Made by a program: the position numbers and the translations under genes | Source: Gammaproteobacteria bacterium RIFCSPHIGHO2_12_FULL_37_14 | GTDB lineage: Bacteria > Pseudomonadota > Gammaproteobacteria > DSM-16500 | NCBI GenBank assembly: GCA_001801485.1 | Contig: MGXV01000008.1 | Location: 6,918-35,651 of the forward strand | Direction of reading: 5' to 3' | Length of the DNA: 28,734 nt | The notes under the pieces: model-generated | Databases searched by the model: none | Seen by the model: only the letters and a program-made list of their open reading frames with translations | What the model was told of the DNA's origin: nothing | Part shown: positions 9,122 to 17,115 of the stretch, piece after piece | How the letters are laid out: the number at the start of each line of letters is the position of its first letter | How positions within the stretch are numbered: position 1 is the first letter of the stretch

Positions 9122-9478
9122 GTGATTTTATTATTTATTAAAAGTTATTTATACATTTTCACTGTCGTTGGATTGAGTGCAATCATTATCTTCCTGATTG
9201 GGTTATTTATAATAGTTAAGATATTTCGATCACCTCATCAACATACTATCAGTCAAGCTAGCAATCAGAAAATTCAGCATAGTAAAATTCAAATTACTTC
9301 CAGTGATATTCGTGCTATTGCAGGTGGTGATACTATAGCAACTCAGCTTGATTTGGCACGTGCCTATATTGAAGTAGGAAAAAAACAATTAGCAAAAAAA
9401 ATGTTGGATCATATTATTCAAAAGGGAAATGGTACGCAACAACAACAAGCAAAAAATCTTTTAGGTCTATTAATATAA
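9122..9478 (+). CDS. miniature FimV: membrane anchor plus FimV C-terminal TPR-like domain
   Basis: This 118-residue protein has one N-terminal transmembrane helix (residues about 8-33), a short hydrophilic linker, and a C-terminal domain reading IAGGDTIATQLDLARAYIE, GKKQLAKKMLDHII and QQQQAKNLLGLL. That domain matches the C-terminus of FimV/HubP, the polar hub protein, and the position between asd and truA is the fimV position in Pseudomonas. Usual FimV proteins have several hundred residues with a periplasmic LysM domain and a long acidic cytoplasmic region; all of that is missing here. The GTG start at 9122 has GAGG five bases upstream. A role in organising a cell pole is only inferred from the family. 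Confidence 0.75.
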   Translation: MILLFIKSYLYIFTVVGLSAIIIFLIGLFIIVKIFRSPHQHTISQASNQKIQHSKIQITSSDIRAIAGGDTIATQLDLARAYIEVGKKQLAKKMLDHIIQKGNGTQQQQAKNLLGLLI

Positions 9479-9482
9479 AAAT

Positions 9483-10259
9483 ATGCGTATTGCTCTAGGT
9501 ATTGAATATAACGGCCATGATTTTTTTGGTTGGCAAGTACAACGTGATGTTGTGACTATTCAGGGTAGTTTGCAAGATGCTTTATCAAAAGTGGCAAATG
9601 AACCCATCTATCTTTTTTGTGCAGGACGAACGGATGCGAATGTTCATGCAAAAGGACAAGTAGTTCATTTTGATACCAAAGCTAAACGCCATGTAGATGC
9701 TTGGATTTGGGGAACAAATTCCTATTTGCCATCAGCCATTGTTGTGAAATGGGCAAGACAAGTTGATTATAGTTTTCATGCGCGATTTTCTGCTCTCACC
9801 CGTCGTTATCGTTATATTATTTTTAATCATCCGGTACGACCAGCTATTTTATCACATCAAGTGGTGTGGCATTATTATCCCCTTGATATTTTGCGTATGC
9901 AGCAAGCAGCCGCTTATCTTATTGGTGAACAGAATTTTACTTCTTTTCGATCTTCGCAATGTAGTGCCAAATCACCCATGCGAAATATTATTGAATTTAC
10001 TATTCAGCGTCATCATGATTTTGTTGTTTTTGAAATTGAAGCGAATGCATTTTTGCATCATATGGTGCGAAATATAGCTGGGGTCCTGATGAAAATTGGT
10101 GCAGGATTTAAAAATCCTGAATGGATGCAAGAGGTATTATTTGCAAAAAATCGTCGCGCAGCTGCAGAAACTGCACCGCCCGAAGGATTGTATCTTTCTC
10201 TGGTACGCTATCCTAACCCCTATATTTTTCCTCTTCCAGACCCTTTATTTCTGATATAA
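9483..10259 (+). CDS. truA: tRNA pseudouridine(38-40) synthase TruA
   Basis: TruA converts U38, U39 and U40 in the anticodon stem-loop of many tRNAs to pseudouridine. The 258-residue protein is of normal length, starts MRIALGIEYNGHDFFGWQ, and has the catalytic aspartate D51 in CAGRTDANVHAKGQVVHF. The usual motif is GRTDAGVHA, so residue 53 is Asn instead of Gly, next to but not at the catalytic residue. RYRYIIFN and FLHHMVRNIAGVLMKIGAG are also family blocks. It begins four bases after the FimV-like gene and lacks a strong ribosome site, suggesting translational coupling. Confidence 0.95.
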   Translation: MRIALGIEYNGHDFFGWQVQRDVVTIQGSLQDALSKVANEPIYLFCAGRTDANVHAKGQVVHFDTKAKRHVDAWIWGTNSYLPSAIVVKWARQVDYSFHARFSALTRRYRYIIFNHPVRPAILSHQVVWHYYPLDILRMQQAAAYLIGEQNFTSFRSSQCSAKSPMRNIIEFTIQRHHDFVVFEIEANAFLHHMVRNIAGVLMKIGAGFKNPEWMQEVLFAKNRRAAAETAPPEGLYLSLVRYPNPYIFPLPDPLFLI

Positions 10260-10289
10260 TACTTTACATTAGCATCGAAGGTTAACATT

Positions 10290-11156
10290 ATGAACTGGTT
10301 TAAAAAATTATTACCATCCAGAATTCGGACAGGGGCAAGTTCTAAAAAAGGTGTTCCTGAAGGATTATGGTCTAAGTGTGATAATTGTAATTCAGTCCTC
10401 TATCGCTCGGAGCTGGAACGAAATTTAGAAGTTTGCCCGAAGTGTGATCATCACATGAGGTTGACGGCGCGCAAACGTTTAGCTTACTTTTTGGATGAAA
10501 ATTCGTATACCGAGATTGCAGCTGAAGTTGGGCCTGAAGACAGACTTAAATTTCGAGATTTAAAAAAATATCGAGATCGCTTATCGGTCGCTCAAAAAGA
10601 AACTGGTGAAAAAGAAGCGCTCATTGTTATGCAAGGTGAATTATGTGGCTTAGTGGTGGTAGTCGCTGCATTTGAATATAATTTTATTGGTGGTTCAATG
10701 GGGGCGGCGGTAGGCGAACGTTTTGTTCGTGCAGTGAATATATGTATTCAACAGCGTGTTCCTTTCGTTTGTTTTTCTGCAAGTGGTGGCGCTAGAATGC
10801 AAGAAGCATTGATATCGCTGTTGCAAATGGCTAAAGTGAGTGCGGCACTTGCACGACTTGCTGAACATAGGATACCGTATATTTCAGTATTAACAGATCC
10901 AACAATGGGAGGCGTATCAGCTAGCCTGGCTATGTTAGGTGATATTATTATTGCTGAACCCAATGCATTAATAGGTTTTGCAGGACCTCGTGTCATAGAA
11001 CAAACTATACGTGAAAAACTGCCTGAAGAGTTTCAACGTAGTGAGTTTTTATTAAAACACGGTGCTATCGATATGATATTACATCGTAGTGAAATTCGTA
11101 TTGGGATAGCTCGTCTTTTAGCTAAATTGACAAAGCAGCAAATGAACGTAACATAA
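10290..11156 (+). CDS. accD: acetyl-CoA carboxylase carboxyltransferase subunit beta
   Basis: AccD forms the carboxyltransferase with AccA and transfers the carboxyl group from biotin to acetyl-CoA to make malonyl-CoA for fatty-acid synthesis. The 288-residue protein has the N-terminal zinc ribbon C30-x2-C33-x15-C49-x2-C52, then the crotonase-type core with [37 protein letters not shown] and [16 protein letters not shown], and the end [20 protein letters not shown]. In many gammaproteobacteria truA and accD are separated by trpFBA and accD is followed by folC; neither is present here. A 16-base perfect palindrome ACATAATTAATTATGT (11151-11166) covers the stop codon, but it is too AT-rich to call a terminator. 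Confidence 0.96.
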   Translation: MNWFKKLLPSRIRTGASSKKGVPEGLWSKCDNCNSVLYRSELERNLEVCPKCDHHMRLTARKRLAYFLDENSYTEIAAEVGPEDRLKFRDLKKYRDRLSVAQKETGEKEALIVMQGELCGLVVVVAAFEYNFIGGSMGAAVGERFVRAVNICIQQRVPFVCFSASGGARMQEALISLLQMAKVSAALARLAEHRIPYISVLTDPTMGGVSASLAMLGDIIIAEPNALIGFAGPRVIEQTIREKLPEEFQRSEFLLKHGAIDMILHRSEIRIGIARLLAKLTKQQMNVT

Positions 11157-11226
11157 TTAATTATGTCATGCTTAATAATCCTGCTTTTCGATGTATGATA
11201 AATTCGAAAATTAAAAAGGTACTTTT

Positions 11227-12027
11227 ATGGAAAAAAAATCTAAGTATAGAATACTAGGAATTTTAATTGTAATGGGTTTAGTAGTTATTGCTTTACCATT
11301 ATTTCAGAGTGAAAAAGAAGAACCATCTGATCTTGCTTTAATGAAAGCACCACCATTTCCTGACCCCATTGTACAAGTTACCGAATCAACAACAAAGCAG
11401 CCAGCAATGGATCAGCAGCTGGCAACAGTTGAATCACAATCGACACCAGAGAAACAGCAAGTTGAAAAACAAGCTATCGATACTCATGATTTTCAATCGG
11501 ATAGGTCACTTTCAGGTGTCACTTTATCGCCACTAACAATCAATAAGCAAGCTTCTGATTCTGCTGTTACCCTATCAACCAATGAAGTTTTATCATTGAT
11601 CGATAAAAATACGGTACCAATTAAAAAAAGCAAACCATTCATAGCTAATAACAGGCCATCTATTACAAAAGCAGTCATGATCAAGCACGGTTCTACAACA
11701 AAAAAAACAACTGTTAAATTAACAAAATCATCACTTACAAAAATTCCTTTAGATAATAATGGACTTATCCATTTTAAACAGGCCGTTTGGGTCATTCAAT
11801 TAGGTAGTTTTAAAGATAAATCAGCCGCATTGCGGTTAACGAATCAATTACGATCAAGCGGTTATCGAGCTTTCATGCAACAAGTATCGACTTCATTTGG
11901 TAATAGTACACGAGTATTTGTTGGCCCTGAATATCGACAAGATATGGCTTTTGCTTTAGCTGAACAATTACAAAATCATCTGCACATGCGTGGAGTGGTG
12001 ATGAGCTATAAGCCGCTTACAATCTGA
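11227..12027 (+). CDS. SPOR-domain inner-membrane protein, DedD type
   Basis: The 266-residue protein has a short cytoplasmic start (MEKKSKYR), one transmembrane helix (residues about 9-27), a long low-complexity Ser/Thr/Gln/Lys-rich periplasmic linker, and a C-terminal SPOR domain from about residue 187: VWVIQLGSFKDKSAALRLTN, RAFMQQV, RVFVGPE, near the end GVVMSYKPL. SPOR domains bind denuded glycan strands at the division septum, so a role in cell division is expected. DedD lies after accD-folC in E. coli and Legionella relatives, which supports the assignment. Symbol withheld because the linker cannot be compared by eye. Confidence 0.85.
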   Translation: MEKKSKYRILGILIVMGLVVIALPLFQSEKEEPSDLALMKAPPFPDPIVQVTESTTKQPAMDQQLATVESQSTPEKQQVEKQAIDTHDFQSDRSLSGVTLSPLTINKQASDSAVTLSTNEVLSLIDKNTVPIKKSKPFIANNRPSITKAVMIKHGSTTKKTTVKLTKSSLTKIPLDNNGLIHFKQAVWVIQLGSFKDKSAALRLTNQLRSSGYRAFMQQVSTSFGNSTRVFVGPEYRQDMAFALAEQLQNHLHMRGVVMSYKPLTI

Positions 12028-12073
12028 ATCTCTCTGCCAATTTTATAGCTCGCTATATACCCGGAGTATAAAA

Positions 12074-13303
12074 ATGCATCTTAGAGAGGACGATAGCCTG
12101 CCTGTTGAAATATTACTTTATATTTTATCTTTTCTTCCACCAGAAGAATTCAAAAAAATAGATATTTGGATAGTTAGTAAATCATTCTCTCAATTGCTTC
12201 AAAACGAATATTTATGGAAGCATTTTTATATACAATGGTTTGGGGAAGAAAAACCAGTGACTGATTCCTATTCGCCCCGCTTATTTTTTGAAAGTGAAAA
12301 AAAATTAATATTAGAAGCCAAGCTAGCTTTGAGTAATATTATCGCAACACTCAATAGTGAGAATAGTTATGATGATGAAAATTTTACTTTTTGTGGATTT
12401 GCATTTGTAATAAAAAACGAAAAACTACTATGTGATTTTAATTACGATATTCAAGAATTAGAGATTGCTACTGTCCTTCGGCCAGATATTCCTCTCCCTC
12501 TTAATTATATTGGTTATCTAGAAACATTAATCAAGGGTATTTCTCCAACCTATTTAGCAAAAGCACTCTACCAAATGATTCAAGAAAATAACAATTATTT
12601 ATTACTACGTGGGGCAGGATCTTCCTATAGTCTGTTAGATATTTTTACTCTCATCTATAACAAAGAAAACAAACCAATTTTGGAAATGTTACTAGATCGA
12701 TGTATACCTTCACATCCTGAACTTATTATGTATAGTCATGCATCTCATAGTACTTTTCGTTATGATAATAATGATTCATGTGCGGGGACTTATGGGATCC
12801 CTATTTGGGCCGTACCATTTACCGTGTGGTATCATGGAAATCAATCTTGGCAAATATTAAAAGTGTTTATTGAAAAAGGAGCAAATATCGATACTGTTAT
12901 TGGTTTGAATATTGTGAATGATGATAATGATCCTGATAAAATTTTTAGCCGTCCATTTTATACCTTACCAAAATTAATTTTGAACTGTCCTGAAACCAAT
13001 ACTAAAAAATTAATTGATGTTCTTAACCATTTAGAACCAGACAATTTAGAAGTAATAAAAATGGCTTATCAACACACCAATATACAAAAAGATTGGGACA
13101 TTTTTATTAAAAAACTAGTTTATATTTTATTTAAATCAAACTTGTCTAGTGAGATTAAATATGAAAAATATTTTAATGTATTAGATATTATTTATCCTGA
13201 CCCAAATAGTATTCACCGACCCCATCTACAAAAAATACTGAGCACCATTCCAATAAATATTACACACTCAGATGAACCCGCACCAAAAAGACGTTGTCTT
13301 TAA
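12074..13303 (+). CDS. F-box protein with ankyrin-like segments, candidate secreted effector
   Basis: The N-terminus (residues about 9-52) is a textbook F-box: LPVEILLYILSFLPPEEFKK, then VSKSFSQLLQNEYLWKHFY. F-box domains in eukaryotes bind SKP1 and recruit targets to SCF ubiquitin ligases; bacteria with such proteins (Legionella, for example) use them as translocated effectors. After the F-box the 409-residue protein is all-helical in appearance, with ankyrin-like stretches near residues 205-225 (KPILEMLLDRC) and 258-275 (WQILKVFIEKGANIDTVIG). The C-terminus DEPAPKRRCL contains a basic PKRR patch that could be a nuclear localisation signal. No signal peptide or membrane segment is seen. GGAG lies seven bases before the ATG. 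The effector role is inferred; the F-box itself is clear. Confidence 0.8.
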   Translation: MHLREDDSLPVEILLYILSFLPPEEFKKIDIWIVSKSFSQLLQNEYLWKHFYIQWFGEEKPVTDSYSPRLFFESEKKLILEAKLALSNIIATLNSENSYDDENFTFCGFAFVIKNEKLLCDFNYDIQELEIATVLRPDIPLPLNYIGYLETLIKGISPTYLAKALYQMIQENNNYLLLRGAGSSYSLLDIFTLIYNKENKPILEMLLDRCIPSHPELIMYSHASHSTFRYDNNDSCAGTYGIPIWAVPFTVWYHGNQSWQILKVFIEKGANIDTVIGLNIVNDDNDPDKIFSRPFYTLPKLILNCPETNTKKLIDVLNHLEPDNLEVIKMAYQHTNIQKDWDIFIKKLVYILFKSNLSSEIKYEKYFNVLDIIYPDPNSIHRPHLQKILSTIPINITHSDEPAPKRRCL

Positions 13304-13320
13304 GTAGGGCTAAAATTTGT

Positions 13321-13400
13321 GGTTCCCCCCTTTGAAGAAGGGGTTAGAGTTTGGTTCCCCCCCTTTGAAAAAGGGGGGTTAGGGGGGATTTTCTCCCCCC
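13321..13400. repeat. G/C-rich palindromic repeat, two tandem hairpin copies
   Basis: Two related units lie in tandem. Unit one (13321-13347) starts GGTTCCCCCC and forms CCCCTT/AAGGGG. Unit two (13353-13382) starts GGTTCCCCCCC and forms the perfect nine-pair stem CCCCCCTTT/AAAGGGGGG around GAA. GGGGGG-ATTTTCT-CCCCCC (13382-13400) adds a third stem. The strong C/G runs stand out sharply from the AT-rich surroundings. Similar hairpins with TTAGGGGGGATTT tails occur as dispersed repeats in many bacteria. It lies between convergent genes, may end transcription from both sides, and supplies the last codons and stop of lpxH. Confidence 0.8.
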
Positions 13401-14131
13401 AAGTAAGAAACATAATATTTCCCACTATCATCATAAACCAACACACTTCCGCGATGATGCCAGGCTGCTAGTACCACACGAGTAGCAGGTAATTCATTAA
13501 CAATGAGGTGATGAATATGAGGACGATGAGTGTGACCATGAATAAGAATTTGTACTTTATATTTTTGCATCACTCTAATCACTTCTTCAGGCGAGACATC
13601 CATGATGTTTGAAGAAGCCGATTGCGTGTATTGCGCACTTTTTAAGCGCATTTTATTAGCAAAACGCCGGCGTATCGACAAAGGTAAAATCAAAAAAAAG
13701 AGCGTATGTAAAATAGGGTTTCGAGCTTTTTTCCGCCATTTTAAATAAGCAATATCTTTTGTACATAAGGTATCGCCGTGCATTAACAAAATTCGTTCGC
13801 CATACAGTAAAATTTCTTTCTCATTAGATAAGAGCTGACATCCTGTTGCGCGCAAGAATTTTTTTCCAATTAAAAAATCTCGATTGCCACGCATAAAATA
13901 CACCGGTATTCCTTTTTTTGTAACGAAGGTTAAGGAGTCAATAATGGTTTGGTGAAAAGGTGTATTGTCATCGTCACCTATCCATGCTTCAAAAAGGTCA
14001 CCGAGAATGTAAATGGCATCGATCGATGAATCACAATTCTTCATTAACTGAATAAATTGTTGACTAATATCAGGATGGATTTCCTCTAAATGCAAATCAG
14101 ATAGAAATAATGTTTTTCGTTGAGGGTGCAT
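13379..14131 (-). CDS. lpxH: UDP-2,3-diacylglucosamine diphosphatase LpxH
   Basis: LpxH hydrolyses UDP-2,3-diacylglucosamine to lipid X, the fourth step of lipid A synthesis, at the inner-membrane surface. The 250-residue calcineurin-like phosphoesterase has all metal-binding blocks: LFLSDLHLEE, ILGDLFEAWIGDDD, MRGNRDFLIGK, LLMHGDTLCT and ILIHGHTHRPHIH. The middle IRRRFANKMRLKS segment belongs to the lipid-binding cap. The C-terminus GGENPP and the stop codon are encoded inside the palindromic repeat at 13379-13400, so the original end has probably been replaced; this lies beyond the catalytic core. No good ribosome site is visible before the ATG. The gene converges on the F-box gene. Confidence 0.95.
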   Translation of the reverse strand: MHPQRKTLFLSDLHLEEIHPDISQQFIQLMKNCDSSIDAIYILGDLFEAWIGDDDNTPFHQTIIDSLTFVTKKGIPVYFMRGNRDFLIGKKFLRATGCQLLSNEKEILLYGERILLMHGDTLCTKDIAYLKWRKKARNPILHTLFFLILPLSIRRRFANKMRLKSAQYTQSASSNIMDVSPEEVIRVMQKYKVQILIHGHTHRPHIHHLIVNELPATRVVLAAWHHRGSVLVYDDSGKYYVSYLGGENPP

Positions 14132-14258
14132 AGGATGCTTTTTGGATTAATATTTTGTGCTTATTTTACACCAAGTTATAGAAAAATACCACCCTGTTTT
14201 TATTGACTAACTATCTTATAATGTAAATAGGACGTATTTATATTAATGAGGTGTCGCT

Positions 14259-14792
14259 ATGGATTTATTAACTAGCACCACGTCGTTAGTTTTATGGCAG
14301 GAAGTTGTAAAACATGCTGAGAATCGTTGCTGTATTACACTAAAACGTGAATTAGAAACTTATCTGATTTCTCTACTCATGCGTTATACCAATCAACCAG
14401 ATGTTGCTAAGCAAATTGCGGCCACTGCCTTTTTAAATGCTTTACATTTGTCTGAAACTGAGCGACATGTTTCATTGCAACGTGTGGGCGATCAATGCTT
14501 GATTTTTACGGGATTGTTCCCGCGTCTTGCTGAAAAAAGATTGGTAAAAATTAATTACTTTGTTGATTTAGGTCGATCAGCTTATTCTGCCATTTCTCAT
14601 AAAACAAATGATTTATATGGATCGTTAGCTCTACAATTTGTAGTGCTGATGGATGTTCTTCAATCTATTCGCCCACATTCTGATTTGCTTCCTTTCGAGG
14701 CATATGAGCAATGGAATGAATTGGGTAGTCAGCGCGCATTGCAAGCGCTTAAAAAATATACTGCAGGCATGCCTATAAAAAAAAGGATGTGA
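14259..14792 (+). CDS. conserved-looking hypothetical protein, all-helical, 177 residues
   Basis: I do not recognise the family. The protein is soluble, has no signal peptide, and appears mostly alpha-helical, with a hydrophobic core around LIFTGLFPRLAEKRLVKI, FVDLGRSAYSAIS and YGSLALQFVVLMDVLQSIRP. The balanced composition and good ribosome site (GAGGTG, 14248-14253, five bases before the ATG) indicate a real gene. A TATAAT box lies at 14217-14222 with no well-spaced -35 partner. It is divergent from lpxH, so the 14132-14258 region would hold promoters for both. Its job cannot be told from the sequence. Confidence 0.75.
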   Translation: MDLLTSTTSLVLWQEVVKHAENRCCITLKRELETYLISLLMRYTNQPDVAKQIAATAFLNALHLSETERHVSLQRVGDQCLIFTGLFPRLAEKRLVKINYFVDLGRSAYSAISHKTNDLYGSLALQFVVLMDVLQSIRPHSDLLPFEAYEQWNELGSQRALQALKKYTAGMPIKKRM

Positions 14793-14936
14793 TTCATTCG
14801 AGCTAATATTGTCATTAATCCTCTGTACGCGGACACCAAAAATTACATTAGGCTAATGAATAGCAATCTTTCCGTTTGATAAGAGATCAGTCTTGCATTT
14901 TCTTTAAACTTGAATTATCGAGTATAAAAATTAAAA

Positions 14937-14971
14937 TATGCTTTACGTAAAGCATAAAAAAATACTACAAT
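14937..14971 (+). promoter_or_regulatory. higBA promoter with 20-bp palindromic operator
   Basis: TATGCTTTACGTAAAGCATA at 14937-14956 is a perfect inverted repeat, the expected kind of binding site for a dimeric HigA-type repressor. A -35-like TTTACG (14942-14947) lies inside it, and TACAAT (14966-14971) follows after 18 bases as the -10 box. Transcription would begin at about 14978, which is the A of the higB ATG, so the message may be leaderless. No ribosome site precedes higB, which agrees with this. The palindrome and boxes are seen; HigA binding is inferred. Confidence 0.65.
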
Positions 14972-14977
14972 CATCTC

Positions 14978-15256
14978 ATGATTAAGTCATTTAAAAATAA
15001 AGCTACTCAAGACTTTTACCAAGGGAAAAGGATTAAACAGTGGCAGGCTTTTCAAAAACAGGCTGAGCGAAGGTTGCTAATTCTTGATGAATCATCTTGC
15101 TTAGATGATTTAAGAAATTTGCTAAGCAATCATTTTGAAGTATTGCACGGTAATAGAAAAGGACAATTTAGCATACGGATTAATCTTCAATGGCGTGTAT
15201 GTTTTAAATGGAGAAATGAGGAGCCATATGACGTTGAGATAGTTGATGATCATTAG
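14978..15256 (+). CDS. higB: HigB/RelE-type mRNA-interferase toxin
   Basis: The 92-residue protein matches the HigB family: IKSFKNKATQDFYQGKR at the start, then the core GNRKGQFSIRINLQWRVCFKW and the end PYDVEIVDDH. HigB toxins cleave translated mRNA on the ribosome and are held inactive by HigA. The toxin gene comes first, the order typical of higBA and the reverse of most other systems. The stop at 15256 lies just before the antitoxin start at 15267. No ribosome site is visible before the ATG; see the promoter entry for a leaderless transcript. Confidence 0.92.
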   Translation: MIKSFKNKATQDFYQGKRIKQWQAFQKQAERRLLILDESSCLDDLRNLLSNHFEVLHGNRKGQFSIRINLQWRVCFKWRNEEPYDVEIVDDH

Positions 15257-15266
15257 GAGTAACCAA

Positions 15267-15560
15267 ATGAATAAAATGCGCCCTATCCATCCAGGAGAAA
15301 TCCTAAAAGATGAGCTGAAAGAGCTGGAATTGTCTGCAAATAAATTTGCGGAAAAGCTTCATGTACCTACAAACCGAGTGACTGAAATATTGAATGGTCG
15401 ACGGTCAATAACAGCTGATACAGCATTGAGACTATCAGCATTTTTTGGAACCAGTGCTGAATTTTGGTTGAAATTACAAAACGCTTATGACTTGAAAGTT
15501 ACAGCAATAAAATTAGGGAAAAAAATCAAGATGGAAGTTGAACACAAAGATGCAGCATGA
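15267..15560 (+). CDS. higA: HigA antitoxin, helix-turn-helix repressor
   Basis: The 97-residue protein begins MNKMRPIHPGEILKDEL, the family hallmark (HPGEIL), followed by an XRE-type helix-turn-helix at about residues 20-60 (SANKFAEKLHVPTNRVTEIL, NGRRSITADTALRLSAFF) and the GTSAEFWLKLQNAYDL segment. It neutralises HigB and should repress the operon through the palindrome at 14937-14956. The ATG at 15267 is chosen for the AGGAG at 15255-15259, seven bases upstream; an upstream in-frame ATG at 15243 would overlap higB. The protein looks intact, so the pair is probably functional. Confidence 0.93.
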   Translation: MNKMRPIHPGEILKDELKELELSANKFAEKLHVPTNRVTEILNGRRSITADTALRLSAFFGTSAEFWLKLQNAYDLKVTAIKLGKKIKMEVEHKDAA

Positions 15561-15775
15561 CAGTACAGTGCTTGCCAATTTACCAGTCCCCCCCCGAAAT
15601 GACTTCTTACAATAGGGCACTTTAACTTTTCCCAAGACTTGTCCAATACTATGCTTAACTTTTCAGGAGATAATAGGTTAGTTAATAATACGAAACAATA
15701 CTATCGGATGAATGATATAAATTGCCAAAGCTTTAACAAAAAACGGTATGATAGTTCATCTAGTAAAATAATCAT

Positions 15776-15805
15776 TTGACGTTCATGATTTTTCCCCTCT
15801 AGAAT
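15776..15805 (+). promoter_or_regulatory. sigma70-type promoter of adk
   Basis: TTGACG (15776-15781) is separated by 18 bases from TAGAAT (15800-15805), the same -10 as in the tRNA promoter. Transcription would begin near 15812, about 27 bases before the adk ATG, leaving room for the ribosome site AGGAG at 15824-15828. The rest of 15561-15775 shows nothing I can identify. Confidence 0.6.
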
Positions 15806-15838
15806 AACACTTGTTTTATTAACAGGAGTTCTTATTTC

Positions 15839-16492
15839 ATGCGTTTAATTTTGCTTGGTTGTCCTGGAGCGGGTAAGGGTACTCAAGCTAAACTCATCAC
15901 CGAAAAATATCACATTCCACAAATTTCGACAGGTGATATATTACGTGCCGCTATTCAACAAAGTACACCATTAGGTAAAAGTGTAAAAGAAATTGTTGAA
16001 AGTGGTCGTTTGGTTCCAGATGAAATAGTCATTGAATTGGTAAAAAATAGATTGCAACAAACGGATTGCCAGCCAGGTTTTTTGCTGGATGGTTTTCCAA
16101 GAACAGTAGCGCAAGCACAAGCATTACATCATTATACAGAAATTGATTATGTCATCGATATAGATGTTCCAGAAACTGAACTAATTAAACGATTAAGTGG
16201 GAGACGTGTGCATTCAGCATCCGGTCGCATTTATCATATCCTTTATCAACCTCCCAAGATAAAAGATAAAGATGATGTGACGGGAGAATCTTTAGTACAA
16301 CGACCAGATGATCAAGAAGATACTGTAAAAAAAAGATTAACAGTTTATCAGCTAGAAACACGCCCACTTCGAGAGTATTATCAAAATTTTAAAGGAAACT
16401 TTGGAAGAAAAAATCCGAAATATATTAAGGTAAATGGCGATGCTGCAGTTGAAGAAATCAGTCGCAGAATAATGAAGGAAATTTCAAAATGA
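15839..16492 (+). CDS. adk: adenylate kinase
   Basis: Adk interconverts ATP and AMP with two ADP in the cytoplasm. The 217-residue protein has the P-loop [10 protein letters not shown] (residues 8-17), the AMP-binding ISTGDILR and LLDGFPRT, and a long LID domain from about residue 123 ([13 protein letters not shown], then [16 protein letters not shown]) without the zinc cysteines found in some bacteria. The second residue of the P-loop motif is Cys where Ala is usual. The preceding promoter is good, and the stop overlaps the start of the next gene (ATGA), so the two are translated together. Confidence 0.97.
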   Translation: MRLILLGCPGAGKGTQAKLITEKYHIPQISTGDILRAAIQQSTPLGKSVKEIVESGRLVPDEIVIELVKNRLQQTDCQPGFLLDGFPRTVAQAQALHHYTEIDYVIDIDVPETELIKRLSGRRVHSASGRIYHILYQPPKIKDKDDVTGESLVQRPDDQEDTVKKRLTVYQLETRPLREYYQNFKGNFGRKNPKYIKVNGDAAVEEISRRIMKEISK

Positions 16493-16992
16493 AAAAATTC
16501 ATCATGCAATACTCAATAATTTATTTTAGCTACAGAATGTTAATATTTTTATTACTATTTTTTGCGAATGTGGTTTATGCAGGTAATCAAATTGAAGATT
16601 CTCCAATTGGCTATTGGAAAACGATAGATGATGTGACGGGTAAACCAAAAGCAATTGTGCAAATTTTAGAAGGACAGGATAAATTATTATCAGGTCGTAT
16701 TATAAAAATTTTTCCTCAACCTGGATACGATCAATATGCTCTCTGCACTGCATGCCATGGAGAGCGACATAATCAACGTATCGTGGGAATGATCTTTTTG
16801 AAAAATCTTAAAAAAAGTCAGGGTATGAAAAATTTATGGGCAAATGGAGAAATTTTGGATCCCAAAAATGGTAAATTATATCGCTCTACTATTCGCCTGT
16901 TAAATAATGGTCAAAAACTCAATGTTCGTGGATATATTGGATTGCCACTTTTTGGTCGTACGCAAACCTGGATTAAAGAATCTGGCTCATAA
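16489..16992 (+). CDS. secreted DUF2147-family protein
   Basis: The 167-residue protein has a signal peptide ending at about VVYA (residue 31), preceded by the hydrophobic run [13 protein letters not shown]. The mature part matches the DUF2147 family: [69 protein letters not shown]. Members are periplasmic or outer-surface beta-rich proteins of unknown function. The family's two-cysteine segment here reads CTACHGER (C86, C89, H90), which by chance or design equals a CxxCH haem-attachment motif. It overlaps adk by four bases. Function unknown. Confidence 0.85.
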   Translation: MKKFIMQYSIIYFSYRMLIFLLLFFANVVYAGNQIEDSPIGYWKTIDDVTGKPKAIVQILEGQDKLLSGRIIKIFPQPGYDQYALCTACHGERHNQRIVGMIFLKNLKKSQGMKNLWANGEILDPKNGKLYRSTIRLLNNGQKLNVRGYIGLPLFGRTQTWIKESGS

Positions 16993-17115
16993 AATATTAA
17001 AATATGTAAAAAAAATTAAATTTTGTTCAATTTCTCTCAGGAAATCTCTAACTTTAATAAAATAAGCAATAATCGTGGTTATACTTTTATTGTGTATCTC
17101 TAAAGGAGAGATGTT

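Noticed and set aside
11151..11166. Palindrome ACATAATTAATTATGT after accD as a terminator
   Set aside because: The stem has almost no G-C pairs, has no loop, overlaps the stop codon and lacks a following T-run.
13292..13303. RRCL at the end of the F-box protein as a prenylation (CaaX) signal
   Set aside because: The cysteine is second from the end; CaaX needs it fourth from the end.
13321..13400. The C/G-rich repeats as a CRISPR array
   Set aside because: There are only two imperfect units without regular spacers; the structure is that of a dispersed palindromic repeat.
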